Part shown: piece by piece, positions 1-12,342 of the stretch | Layout of the letters: every line of letters begins with the position of its first letter | How positions within the stretch are numbered: position 1 is the first letter of the stretch | Assembly (NCBI GenBank): GCA_905331475.1 | Contig: CAJNYU010001434.1 | Span: forward strand, 4,657 to 68,656 | DNA from: Rotaria socialis | Taxonomy: Eukaryota > Rotifera > Eurotatoria > Philodinida > Philodinidae | Length of the DNA: 64,000 bases | Direction: 5' to 3' | The notes under the pieces: model-generated | The model's database searches: none | Told to the model about the DNA's origin: nothing | Seen by the model: the letters and a program-made list of their open reading frames with translations, nothing else | Position numbers and translations under genes: made by a program

Positions 1-16
1 CCCCCCCCCCCCCCCC
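1..16. repeat. Homopolymer C run at window edge
   Basis: The window opens with sixteen consecutive C residues in otherwise AT-rich DNA. It may be a contig end, a sequencing artefact or a true poly-C tract. Bases 17-528 after it hold no recognisable gene. Confidence 0.6.
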
Positions 17-528
17 AAAGAATCCCACAATCCCGCGATCCGCCTTTTTCCCTTGAAGAAAGAGCAGTTCAAGAGCATGCAGAGGGTAAATCACACATAA
101 CAGAAAGATATATGTAAAAAATTAATTTTTTAAATCTTGATATTTATCGAATACAAAAACAAATGTTTACAGAAAAAGAAATAGGAAGCCAAACACTGTT
201 TAATTGGTTTGTATTTCGATACTTTTTCCATCTTGAATGTGTACAATACAATAAAAGTAGTAAACCCCTCCCGTTAGAGAAGACCCCCTTTAATTAGCGT
301 TTTCCCATCAAAATATGCCTGACTCTTAGCATTTTAAGCTGAAAATATTAAGAGAATGTGTTCACCATTATGATGATACCTTTAAAACCCTCAAAATCGT
401 GATGGAAATTCTGAAAAATCGCCTTAGTTTTCTTGAAAAACTTTAAAATAAAATATTGGGGAAAATGCAGTTCTTAATAGAAGACCCAGGGTCTTCTAAT
501 TTGAGGGGGGTATACCAAGTGTTAATAA

Positions 529-1687
529 TTAACTAGCAACTTGCTCTGCACGACGTTTGATTTCTTCATCAACTAGTTTTCGTTGTATTTCTTTAGGTAA
601 AGCACAATTAAGACTAAAAATAAATGCACTCATCGATCTTGGTACTCCGATGAAATCTATCAAAACTTTAATGAACATGGTATCATTAATGACATATCGA
701 TTTAGTGGTGCTGGCACATTAAACTCATCTAAAGAAATAAATTTTGGAATTCCTGATGCAATATTCATTGAAAGAGATGGTCGCTGAAAGCTTAAACTTT
801 TTGTATCCGGTCGGAATGATTCAATAATATGTTTAGCCTGTTTTAGTTCACCTGATTCCATTATAGTTTGTTGATCATAGAGACAAAACGATACTCGATA
901 GGAAAATGGCCATTGTAAGAGTGCATCGTATGGACCACGAAGAATAATCAGAAAAATAGATACATGGGTTCCGCGTGCACTACCATCACCATTAAGATAC
1001 AGTCGGACACATAATTTATACCCAGACTCAGAAGTAAAGAATACCGGTGAATAAATACTTGTTTGACGTTCAGATTGTGCATCGTACATTTTTTCGAGAA
1101 CATTTTCTATTCTCCAAATCATACTGCCATCTAATATATGAGATTTTGCTAATTGATTTCTATATTCAACTTGTTGTTTAAGAATGTTAGCCTCAGATTC
1201 TAAAACTTGTTCATTAATACCCATAACATTAATTTCATTTCTTTGTATCTCATTGTTTTGTTTTGTGTCATCTATCTCTGTTGGAAACGATTTTAATAGA
1301 TTCTGGGTTTGAAGTATAGTTGAACTCAAATGAAGAAGTTGATCTTTGAGTGTCTCAAGCCTTTCTACATTTTTTGAAATGTTTTCATGTGTCTTGTAAA
1401 GGTTTTCTGTTGTGCCATTTGTGTTACTATCGTGATTTGAGTTACTCGTCTTGTTTTCGATAATATTTTGTGCCAATATCACAAGACGTTTTTGATGTTC
1501 TTCTGTAGTAAAATGTTTTTCAATTGTTGCTGCCTATAAATAATACACTAAAAGTGAAACATGCTGAAATCTTGTATCTGAATACCTTTTGATCTTTTGT
1601 GCAACCAAGCTCAGCCAATGGGCACAGTTCAGTATTCGACAAACCATATATGCTGTTGTTTTGGTCACAATTTGAAATATCGCTCAT
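529..1687 (-). CDS. TRAF-like protein: one TRAF zinc finger, coiled coil and C-terminal MATH domain
   Basis: Two exons: 1586-1687 (34 codons, phase 0) and 529-1533, separated by a 52-nt GT-AG intron, give about 368 residues. Seen: near the N terminus a Cys/His pattern (CPLAELGC, then His and EHQKRLV) matches a single TRAF-type zinc finger. Next comes a Gln/Glu/Leu-rich stretch suited to a coiled coil. From about residue 170 there is a MATH/TRAF-C fold (MIWRIENV, GYKLCVRLYLNGDG, ARGTHVSIFLIILRGPYD, WPFSYRVSFCLYDQ). Known: TRAF-C domains trimerise and bind receptor tails or adaptors in NF-kB, JNK and ubiquitin signalling. No RING finger is encoded. An in-frame stop lies six codons before the chosen ATG, so either this is a RING-less TRAF or further exons were lost or lie upstream behind a splice site I could not place. 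The MATH call is firm; the start is not. Confidence 0.85.
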
Positions 1688-1969
1688 GGAGATTAAAATG
1701 GTTTACTAGAAAAATATGCGATACAATGTTCAAAAAGTTTTGCAAAATAAATTTATTTAATATTTACAAGAAAGATTCTTATATTAGTATTATTGACGGT
1801 TCATATAGTTCTTGATTTACATATTTATATTATAAATCTTGCTTTATGAAAAATATTTGTGAAAACAGAGTAGGAGTCTATAGAGTACTTTATACATTTA
1901 CACTTTGAAAAGGGAAAACCTGGACAAAAGTCTACGTTTTGAACAGTGTTTTATCTAGGTTCCATTTTT
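1688..1969. other. Intergenic, no gene seen
   Basis: AT-rich spacer upstream of the TRAF-like gene. A pyrimidine-rich stretch ending in CTAG on the minus strand just before the chosen start resembles a splice acceptor, so an unseen 5' exon is possible. Nothing else is recognisable. Confidence 0.4.
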
Positions 1970-3018
1970 CGGGTGGCTGGTTGAAATTTTTGGACGGGCT
2001 GCTGGCTAGAAAATTTGTTATCATATAGTAACGGGTGGCCCATGAAAAATGGCGGTCTCATTATTTACTCAATATCCTTTTTGCTCTTCATTGATTTGAA
2101 CTGAACATTTTCCCAAAAGATTCAGCATTCGATTCGCTACAAACTCACTTGTAAAATATTTTTTAAACTACAAAATGGTTAAGTACTAAAACGCAGAAAA
2201 AAAGGTCGAAAAATCTTCAACTTTCAAGCACTAAATCCTTTGTTTTTAAAAATTTGCTTTCCATGTGAGGATCTGCAAAAAAAAACTCAATCTACCATGT
2301 TAAAGAGCATCAGATTCTGGTTAAGATTCATATCTTCGAATTTTTTTCATTACAAAATGAGTAACAAATTCTGCATCAATATTTTCGCTTTTTCTAAAAA
2401 ACACAACTGTCATATCATGTTTTTTATGCGTGCACTAAAATGCATGTCACTCACTAAAAAAAGTGTTCTTTTTTGACGATTATTTTTTCTTTGAAAGCCA
2501 ACATACTCGACTACACCCCTGTACACTTGTTCGAGTGATGCAAAGTTTCGTTTGCAGTAGACTTTCTTGTAAACCGAAATTAAGGCGTTATGGACGAGTT
2601 TTCAGAAAATATCGATTTAATAGGCGAAGACCACTTTTAAAGAAATGTTTTTCAAAGATATCGAAAAAGAGCGTACTTGAAAATACCAGAAAATGTTTCT
2701 CCCGTAACTTAAGCCTGCGTATAAATTGTCGAAAAATACTCCAAATGTTAATGTATGCATGCTGACCTTGAAAGTTGAAGATTTTTTAACCTTTTTTCTT
2801 CGTTTTAGTACTTAGCTGTTTTGTAGTTTTAAAATCTCTTTTACATATGAGTTTGTAGAGAATTGAATGCTCAATCTTTTGGAAAAATGTTCAGTTCAAA
2901 TCAATGAAGAGCAAAAACGATATTGAGTAAATAATGAGACTACCATTCTTTATGGGCCACCCGTTACTTTTATGAAATCAACTGTTTATTTTCGGGTGGG
3001 CGCCGCCCACCCTGCCCG
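1970..3018. mobile_element. Fold-back element with ~215-bp inverted arms
   Basis: The left arm (about 2020-2235) and the right arm (about 2765-2965) are inverted copies, visibly about four-fifths identical. Both contain AACGGGTGGCCCAT, CTCATTATTTACTCAATAT, GAACTGAACATTTT and CTTCAACTTTCAAG. Outside the arms both sides carry GC-rich CGGG-type ends. The inner ~530 bp (2236-2764) is not palindromic and encodes nothing I recognise; its ORFs are short and have no domain signature. This is the structure of a non-autonomous fold-back or MITE element. I could not define a target duplication, so the outer limits are approximate. Confidence 0.7.
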
Positions 3019-5861
3019 TACAGTAGATAGATCACTGGTTTTGAAGAATGAATAAAGATTTTATGAATTTTGATTATGTTCTAAATCAGAAGAAAATTGA
3101 TCTGCATTAATAAAAATAAACTTGAATTTTATATAAATCGAATTTCAATATTTTGTAATTGATCATGTCAAATACTTTGAATTCCTCTGTCAAGACATGA
3201 ATACCATATACTAGTTACTGGTCTACCACTAAATTATATGCAATTGCTTTACTAATTATTTTTATAATAATTACTTTATTCAAATCTAATTTTATTCAGA
3301 AGCTATCTCATGATTGACAGAACACTATTTGTCATAAGCGGCTATCATTCTATGAAAAATAATGTCCTCTATCAAACAACAGACTATGATTACTGGGTAG
3401 GATTCTAATTTTTTGACTATGCGTCAGTTTAAATTGAAAGATAGAAAACAAAAAGTAATACCAGAGCTTGTAATATCAATAAATCATGAGCTGTATGCTT
3501 AATTTTCAAACAACATTGCTAATAAAATAGAGTTTCGATATCGTCCGGTATAAATTTATTCCAAAGATTGTTTAATGCCCAAACTTTTGTTTTTATCAAT
3601 GACTAACTGAGTTTTTCTTTCGAGAACATTCTAGTAAAACAAAGTCAGCTCTGTTGCGTCCAATGAAATATATACTTTACAATATTAAGATTGCATGATG
3701 GCGATGCAATAGCAATGAAATTTTATATGCAAATCAAAAATGACTCATTTTAACATAGAATAGTCACTTCAACTACAATATATAAAAGTTATTTTTAATT
3801 TTCTATCTGTTCTTCATCATATTTACGCATGGCATATGTAGCAAACATGAAAAGGCATTAAAACAGTGCCATATGTTCATTTTCGAGATCTTACGAAACG
3901 ATACAGATACCGTTTATCATCGCCATCTACATACTCCTGGATACAAATAACTAATTATTTTTAAATCAGAGAATGTGATAGAATTGAACTGTTTATCGAG
4001 AAGAAAAGGTGGGAATCAGTGATCAAATTTTACTAGTGTTACTCATGAAATAGTTAATCTTTCTAGCCATCGTTGTATGTTATCTAAATGAGTAACTGTT
4101 TCTACTTGTACACTTGATTGCGTAATATAATTATAAAAGATAGAAATGCTTATTTGCAATAGATTTCTCCAATAGATGATAAAAATGATATGACTAATGA
4201 AAGGATGAATCTACTGTATGTATGAAACAGACGCCAAATATAGGTAGATCTACAAAACAAAAACAGTGATTGCTTTTGTTGCTGCTGATAATACAAGTCA
4301 ATGTATGATATATTAATTGGATCACATGTAACTACCTAAATATTCTGAAATAACATCAACGATGGAAGATCGACGAGAAATGTAAATGTGAATGTACTGC
4401 GAATATCCACACGGACTACATTTTCTATGTGCACAATTCTACAATCACCTACCTTAATAATTGTCAATGAACTTTGGAATAATCTCGAAGTGTTTCGTTA
4501 AAATCTGCTACGAATCAGAGTTGGTTTTGTTATTGCCTTTGATTCAGTAGACAATTGAGGTATTGATTATTCATATAAATAATTCGAAATAGTTTCCTCC
4601 AATCTCATCTATGTTAGAGAATATAGTAGAAAAAGAAAAAATTCCATTTCTGTTTTAACCTTAAATAGGTTGCCGTTTTTTTTCTAGTTGGAAGTTTCCA
4701 ACTGACGTGCTTACTATGAAATTTTTTACTTTCTACTAAGCAAACAAATGTTGCATGATTCACCATTACAGAATTCAACATGTTAGGCATAGAAATTGAT
4801 ATGCTTCATAGTACTGATTCTAATCAAGTTTTTTAATGATACTGTCTCTTCATACATTTTAAAATTTACATTTCTTGTTGATCGAATTTTATCTTCACCA
4901 GCGAAATAAAAAATGATCTAAAAGAGTTGACTCAATATAAATTAAGACAACTTAAGTAGAAAAACATGTAGTTGTAATTTTGTCTCTCACACCAATAAAA
5001 GTCTAAAAAATAACCATAAATTGATTTTATGAGACGATACTGTAAGACAGCAAAATGCTACGAAATATCCAAATTAAAAATAGAATAGAATTTGAGAATG
5101 TGAATATTCGCTAAGCATCCTAGGCTTAATTTGAAAATAAAGGAAAGTTTTTCAACTTCCGAAAAGACTAGTTTTATTTTCCATGTTGTGTGATACATAT
5201 GTTCAAGCTTGCATCTTACTATTATGAAATAACAAAATAAATCGGCAGTTATTTCATATAGCTTGCTGGGAAGTCAAGCTATAAATGTCGAATGATGAAG
5301 CTATATGTAACAACATTAACACACGTATTATATATATATATAATAATCTCATTCAAAGTACTACAATTTTTTTCATGATTAAACCTTGCTCGTTGGGATA
5401 AAGAATATTATAAACAAATAAAATCAGTAACAAAAATACTTTTTTTAAGAATAAAAATTTGACTTTTTCGTCTGCTCTAAACCGGATTCACTATGAAAAA
5501 GTATCAGTTTGAAAATGAGAACACTCAACAATCGACCTTTTCAAACAAGAAATGTCAGATTTTCATTAACAAAAGGTCTCATTTGAATTCGGAGTAAAAA
5601 AAACAGCTGAAGCCCACACCCTTGGCACTTCTCAGTCATCGTTTCCATTATAACACAAGCTTCGTGCGAAATAAAATATAGATTTGAAATACTTCATTTA
5701 CTTGTTCCCTTTTTTTTTTAGGAAGACAAGTATAAATCAATTTATTTAAAAGAAATTCTTTTTGCTTTTTGATTCCCCAATACAAAAAAATCATTGTGTT
5801 TCTTCATACATATTGCAAAATAGCAAGTAATCACAAAAGAAAAGGAAATTAGAAAAAACAA
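3019..5861. other. Long AT-rich intergenic region, no gene recognised
   Basis: About 2.8 kb with frequent stops in all frames and no domain-like ORF. There is a short TA microsatellite near 5330-5343. The last ~150 bases precede the stop of the minus-strand dehydrogenase and should hold its 3' UTR. Confidence 0.5.
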
Positions 5862-7650
5862 TTATGCTTTCTTTTCTTCATTGCTTGTTTTCGGCATACC
5901 ATTTAATTTTTCTAGGGCCAACATTAAAGCATGTGTACCTAATTTTTGTTTACCGTCAGCAGCCAAAATATCATAAAGCATTTTAGATTGTATTAAACCG
6001 GGTAAAATAAGACCCACTCGACTTGCTTCGTCTAGTGCAATACCTAAATCTTTGATAAAATGTTCAACATAAAATCCAGGATCAAAGTTGCGTTTAAGTA
6101 TTCGTGGCCCATAATTTGACATTGAAAATGTTTGTGCAGCACCAGAACTTAATACTTGAATAACACTTTCACAATCAAGACCAACACGTTGAGCATAAAG
6201 AAGTGATTCACACATAGCAATCATACCAGATGAAATAGCTATTTGATTAGCCATTTTCGTATGCTGGCCGAAGCCTGCATTACCCATTAATCGAACATTT
6301 TTTCCCATAACATTAAAAATAGGTAAACAAGCATCAAATACATTTTGATCACCGCCGACCATAATAGAAAGTGTTGCATTTCTAGCACCAATATCTCCAC
6401 CTAACGATTAACAATAACAAATTAATGAACAGCAAAGCATTCGTTTATTGAACAAACAAAGATTTCTGTTTACTTATCATCGAGATAGTTCTGAGACAGG
6501 TAATAACTCATACTAGACTCTTAGAATCATTAAAAGACGAAAAAATATCTATGCCAAATAATAGTAATTTTAGGTAAGAACTGGACAATATTCGAAAATC
6601 ACAAATGTATTTTGTTGTTTCTTTTTTAGAAATGCAAAAAAATATTCTCCATTGTACCCAATTTAAGATGGTATTTTTCTCCGAAGTATGGCTATGCATA
6701 AAAATGATATCTACACGAATTTTCTGATCAAAGGAAAGCTTTCAGACATAACTGGACTTGCCAATAGTTATCCAAGAAAAATATACATGAATTTAAAAAA
6801 TTTTTCATGCATCAGACTTAATATAAATCTGTTTGTTGATCAGCTCAATAAAATAATTTTGAAAAGTTGTTTTAAATTGAAAACAATGATATTAATTGAA
6901 AATGTCAATAAAGCGATTTTTAGTCTTTTAAGAGAAAAAGCGTTTTAGAGCTATTCATTTTTCGTAAAAGAGAATGTGCCAGACTCAATTCTAAACGTAA
7001 AAATCCTGATAATTCTTTTGCTCAAGATCATTCTATATGTGATTATTTATTTTGATAAATTAAGTTTCTGATTAGTCATTAGTTGGTTAAAAACTGATTT
7101 GATTAAATTTTCCTGTCAGTAATGTCAAGTTCCATGTCGTAAAATCAACTGTTTACTTTTTTTTAACGAATAGAAAACAAGATAAAAGGATATGTTTTTG
7201 ACGATCTGTTTCTCAACTATTCAAAAAGTGTTCTTTTTACATCAATCTACCTGAAACTGGTGCATCAAGTGCATATGCACCCCGCTTTTTAAATTCTTCA
7301 TAAACTCGTACAGCCAATGATGGCTTTGATGTTGTCATATCAATTGATATTTTGCCAGATTCAAAACCGTTTAAGACACCATTCTTAGAATCAAGTAAAA
7401 CTTCTTCAACATCTTTTGGATAGCCAACAATAGAAATAACAACATCGGATTGTTGTGCTACTTCGAGTGGTGTGTTTAATAATGAAGCACCAAGTGAAAT
7501 AAGGGAATCAGCTTTAGATGCAGTACGAGTGAATATATTTAATTTATAACCTGCTTTTATTAAATGACCAGCCATGGAAGCTCCCATCACACCTATACCG
7601 ATAAAACCAATACGCGTCGTAGCAGGCGATGCCAATTTGAGAGAGCTCAT
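5862..7650 (-). CDS. Beta-hydroxyacid dehydrogenase (3-hydroxyisobutyrate / tartronate-semialdehyde reductase family)
   Basis: Exons 7251-7650 and 5862-6400 flank an 850-nt GT-AG intron; the join splits a Gly codon and gives 312 residues, the usual family length. Seen: N-terminal Rossmann nucleotide motif GFIGIGVMG (GxGxxG at residues 18-23); substrate-binding DAPVSGGDIGAR spanning the splice junction; GQHTKMANQ with the likely catalytic Lys182; and a C-terminal all-helical domain ending in a LGTHALMLALEKL motif. Known: the family oxidises 3-hydroxyisobutyrate or reduces tartronate semialdehyde with NAD(P). The GGDIGARNATLSI and C-terminal motifs resemble bacterial and plant members more than animal HIBADH as I recall them, so substrate is open and horizontal origin is plausible. 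No clear mitochondrial presequence is present: the N terminus is short and has few basic residues. Confidence 0.92.
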
Positions 7651-8337
7651 GTTTAATTTTTATAAAAATCTACAGAATTTTTTTAAAATATTCACCCACT
7701 GAAATCCAAATCGTTTTCTTAGATTATTCCTATAATATTAATCATGTAAAACAAAAGCAACAATATAAGTAAATGAAAATTAAAAATGATCGCCGTTTTC
7801 GATTGAAAGTATGTCACCAAGAGAGCAGATATTCTCTCTTAGGGGCTGACTTATTAAACAGCCCAACAGTGCTGGCAGCAAATGAAATTTTATCGAAATA
7901 AAATTTAATAGATTGCTGCTGCTGCTACTGTGACACGGCGTCGTGTGAGAGACCGACCTGACATGGAGTCTATGTCTGTCGTCGCACGAGCACAATATTC
8001 ACATGTAAGCAGCCTAGAAAAGTCAGACACAAATCGATAATTAATATTATAAATATAAATAAAAGTGTATCAAGAATGAAATGTATATATTCTCTCCTTT
8101 ATGATTTCATCGACAAACATATAGACACAAATGAAACAAAACATTGAATGACAGTGAAAAAGAATGAATAATGAAACTGAAGAAATATCGATTGCAATGA
8201 AAGTAAAAGAGAGAGAAAGATTATGAAATCGATGAAAATCGTTCATCCTTTTCTTTCAACTTTTTCTTGTTTTTGTTTTAGAGACAAATATGAGGAAACA
8301 AGAATGAATCAAACATTCACGTACATTGTTCTAATGA
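7651..8337. other. Intergenic region between dehydrogenase start and ZNF207 stop
   Basis: The 5' side of the dehydrogenase gene (minus) and the 3' side of ZNF207 (minus). It contains short CTG/CAG-type runs near 7915-7935 and AT-rich DNA, with no supported ORF. Confidence 0.5.
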
Positions 8338-9497
8338 TCAAAAACGTTGACCATTGAATGCCATTGGAGGAAATCCTGTGGGTGGTACCATGAATGGTAA
8401 ACCAGGCATGGGTGCTAGAAGAAAATGTTCTATATCAAATTAATATGAAAACAAACGTTAACATACGCGGTATGAAATTTGCCATTGGATGACCACTTGG
8501 CATTGGTGGCATCATCATTTGTTTATATTTTGGCAAAGAAGCACGAAATTCTTCCTAAATAACAACAAGAAAATTCATTGGTTTTGTTTTTCAAATTGTT
8601 CTATATTTTAGAATCTTACTAATGAAATATCTTCATCAGGATGAATAATTTTGGCTGTACCAGGCACAGGTTCTATCTTTGATTTATTGCCGGGCAATGA
8701 TCCCGATGCAGTTGCTGATAAATGAGACATAGCATTTGCAGCTGATACCATTTTTGTCATATGTGACGAAGAGTTAACATCATTATTTGCCTAAACTTCA
8801 ATATTAATGCACAATATTGTCTTAATGTATCAAACTTACATCAGTAGTTCCGCTAGGAAAAAGTGGTTTACCAGAAGTGGGACCAGCACCTAACATTGGA
8901 TTCGGTGGTAGAAGAGAACCAGAATTTCCAGGTGCTGACGGCATTACTGGCATCGGTGGTCGTAATTGTGTCATCATAGGGACTGGCATCATAGGAAGTT
9001 GCATCGGGGCCATGCCATACGGTATACCAGTGAATGCCATGGGCATCATCGGTGGAGCAGTCATCATACCTAACGGTGGCATTGGTGGCATACCTACTAT
9101 TTGAGGTGGTTTCACAGTATCAGTTGTTTCTGGTTCATCTTTATCTTTACCAGCAAGCCGTTTTTCATGTTGACGAAGATCTTCTTCTGGTATACCTTCC
9201 ATACCATAAATTTCAATTTCAATATTATCTCGTCCTTTAATGGCATTGGGAACTTTATCAATATTTTCTTTATGAACCTAAGCGAATAAATCTCTAGTAA
9301 AAATAAAAACTAGTTAAATAATTTTATACTTGTATTGAATGAATCTGTAAACCGGGTCCAGTATACAATTTTTTATGACATAGATGGCATTTGAAATGTT
9401 TTGCTTTTTGATGTTGTAGTAAAATTTTCTCATCATCAAATTCGCGATTACAATACCAACACCATGGTTTAGTTTGCTTCTTCTTTTTTCTGCCCAT
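8338..9497 (-). CDS. ZNF207: BuGZ / ZNF207: BUB3-interacting, GLEBS-motif zinc-finger protein
   Basis: Five exons (9330-9497, 8840-9277, 8620-8790, 8467-8554, 8338-8414) total 942 nt and encode 313 residues. Seen: the N terminus starts [20 protein letters not shown] and carries two C2H2 zinc fingers (CWYC and CHLC), then [11 protein letters not shown] and [13 protein letters not shown], the near-invariant BuGZ signature. Exon 2 encodes a Pro/Met-rich low-complexity region. Exon 3 ends and exon 4 begins with the GLEBS motif ([11 protein letters not shown], then [10 protein letters not shown]). The tail is Pro/Met-rich and ends NGQRF. Known: BuGZ binds and stabilises BUB3 through GLEBS for kinetochore loading, promotes spindle assembly by phase separation with tubulin, and acts in splicing. 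The protein is shorter than vertebrate forms because the Pro-rich part is reduced, but every functional element is present. Confidence 0.96.
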
Positions 9498-10541
9498 TTT
9501 AATTTACCAATATATATGTATATATATTTATCTAAAACAAAATGAAATAATATTACTGTTTGTCTTGTTTTTTTACTATAAATACAACACAATGAATGTT
9601 ATAATAATAAAAAATGTATTTCATGAAAAGAAACATTATGATTGATATGATTTTCGCCAATATGGGTCAACTACTAGATCTTTCATTTATTTTAGATCTC
9701 ACTCAATCATCATTATTCTATCGTTAAATATAATCGAATATGAAATAAAATGAATGATTAGTTCAATTTTATTACAACTACAATTAATAACAACAAGTAT
9801 TTCATAAGATAGAATTTAATGCATAACTTTTTCGATTATATCAGGCGACTAATTCATAAAAAATATATTCCTATAATTTTTGAAGCAGAATTTTTCTGTA
9901 GTCCAAATAACTGATTCATACACATGTACTAATCGAAATAGAATGTTCAACGTAGCTCGAATTCCCTATTGAAACCTAAAAGACAAATGGGATATTTTAG
10001 TCACAACAAAAAAGTTTCCATTTCAATAATCAGAGACCAGTTAATTCAATTAAACAGGGTTTAATCTAGATTTATATTTCTACCTCTTGTATAACTGCCT
10101 TATCTCAACTAAGAATGAGATTGCAAATAAATCGAAGGTCATGTTGACTAAATTTCTTTATCTTTATAACAAAGCAATAGTTTCAGTTAAAAGATATATC
10201 ATCGAAGGGAGATCTCAATAGAACTTAACATTACGTGATAGTTGCAGTTTATTATGTCGTCTAACTAATATATTATACAAATTGTTCCTCAACTATTTTT
10301 ATAATCAGTAAATTCCGTCACAGACGAGATCCTCTAGAAAGATAAATAGATTCTAGTTATTATTTGGTTTATGAAAAATTTTGAGTAGAAATTAACAGTC
10401 GAATATTTGATTTTAACTATTTTTGTAATCAGGCTTTGGAATCGCATAGGATCTAGAAGCTTAAAAACTGTTCGATTCATTATTCTATAATTAAATTTAT
10501 GAATCAAATCTATAATCAAGAAGATGTTCAAAGATTTATAT
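9498..10541. other. Intergenic, no gene seen
   Basis: AT-rich region upstream of ZNF207 with a short TA-type repeat near 9510-9530. No coding signal or clear repeat pair was found. Confidence 0.45.
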
Positions 10542-10549
10542 ACTAAAAT

Positions 10550-11569
10550 CTGGCCTCCGATTGCACTTGTTTAAAAATATAGGAATCCTTAGAGGATCAA
10601 GGTTGTCAAAGATATAGGATTTTCGATAAAAATGACAAAAATATAGGATGTTTTATACGTAGTTTCTGTTGAATTGTTTTGCTGTTTTTCAACTGCCCTG
10701 GTCGAAAATCGTTTTAATGAAGCTGTTATCAACAGTTCAACTGTAGCCAAGATCCTTATGTATTTTTTTCTACGGAAATAAGTCGCTAATTCGAGGATCA
10801 TTATAAAAGTTTTTCACAAATCGATAAATAACAGTAAAGTAGATCATAAGCTTTGAAAAAACAAATACATGAAAAAGACAAATACTATTCTCATAAATTA
10901 AAGGAGACGTTTCAGATTACGGACATGACTTCCCAAAAAATTTCAACCTAATTTTATTGTCGCGACAATCAGCATTCATCGCTTATTGTTTTCCACAAGT
11001 TTATTTTTGCATTTTATCATGACTCAATTTGTTCTGGTAATAAACAAGTGTAAATGAAAATGCATATCACAGGATGATGTAAAATTTCACGAGCTTTCAG
11101 AAGATGTCGTTACTTTAAAAAAATATGTTCTTTTAGTAACAGTATCTTCAAAATACAGAGTAAAGCTTATTCTTTCCAGGGGTATATATATACAGCTTTT
11201 ATATCTAACTAAAACCTCACTAAAAACCCGAAACTAGTACATAATCATTTTGTGAATGTTTTTTTCTTTTGAACTATTTTGTATTTTGTACTTAGTATTA
11301 AACAATTTCTCAATCAGCCCACTAAATAGGCGAAAGGAAAAATACTATTTAAAAGAAATGTCACTATAATACAAGAATTGTCCAAAACACATGATTATAC
11401 ACATGAAAAGTTTTTTTTCGTCTAAAGGCAATAGCAAAATTAAGAGGTTTTTGGAAATTTTCTACTTTCTTCGATAAAATATAGGAAAAATAGGAATTTT
11501 CATTAAAATATAGGACAAAAATAGGACGTTTTTGAAAATAGAGGAAATATAGGTCGAATCGCCGCCCAG
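10550..11569. mobile_element. ~1-kb non-autonomous DNA transposon with short imperfect TIRs
   Basis: The ends are imperfect inverted repeats: CTGGCCTCCGATTGCACTT on the left and, read inward on the minus strand, CTGGGCGGCGATTCGACCT on the right. Both ends continue into AT-rich DNA rich in TATAGGA (for example AAAATATAGGA). The flanks are ACTAAAAT (10542-10549) and ACTAGAAT (11570-11577), an 8-bp duplication with one mismatch. That suggests a hAT-like insertion that has aged. No transposase is seen. Confidence 0.6.
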
Positions 11570-11577
11570 ACTAGAAT

Positions 11578-12342
11578 ACAAAAATTGTTTCAAAACAAAC
11601 GATCTGTTATTAGGAAAAGTCTGACAAAAAAATCGATTATTTGTTATTAAAAAATGATTACTTACATTCGTCTTATTTTAATTTATTTGACCTGAATTTA
11701 ATGAATTCAATCGAAAACCGTTTTAATGAGAATCATTCGAGCTGACTTTTCAATTCCACTTGTCTTCTATTGAGAAATTCATTCAAGTTTGTTTTCAACC
11801 AGTTAATTGTTTGTATGTGTCTGTATCTGTAGCACACAACAATGATCAAATAAGCTGTTTGGTATCTTGAGCAATTAAATTTTTATTGATTTTTCTATTT
11901 TTTTAAAATTAAAATAGAGAATAATTAGCATCATGCAAAGTCTTTGTCTTTTTGTTTAAAATATATTGTATATTGACGATAGATGTCCTTGCTATCAATG
12001 AAAAATGTCAAGGTTGAAATCGATACAATCGATGAAAAGATATATTACTTTGTAAAATAAACAGAAAAGAAACATTCTTATAGAAAAAATTAAGACAATC
12101 AAGGATGTGACTTGATAATTGATTTTAGTTCAGTTCAATTGATAATACTAAAATTATTCTAATAGAACTTGGGATTATGTTTGAAATTAGCTCAGAAAAT
12201 AATTTTTGCAAAGTACAAATATGAACTCTTGATTCTTTCAACTACGTCATTTATATGATACATATGTTACAGGCGAGATTGAAATGCTCATATCTATACT
12301 GAAGTTCTACTGTCTATTTGACTCTTATTGGTTTCAGTAAAC
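11578..12342. other. Intergenic, no gene seen
   Basis: AT-rich DNA between the 10.5-kb element and the GPCR pseudogene, with nothing recognisable. The last part may hold remnants of the pseudogene promoter. Confidence 0.4.

Noticed and set aside
8877..9289. Plus-strand Gly/Ile-rich frames
   Set aside because: Antisense of the Pro/Met-rich exon 2 of ZNF207.
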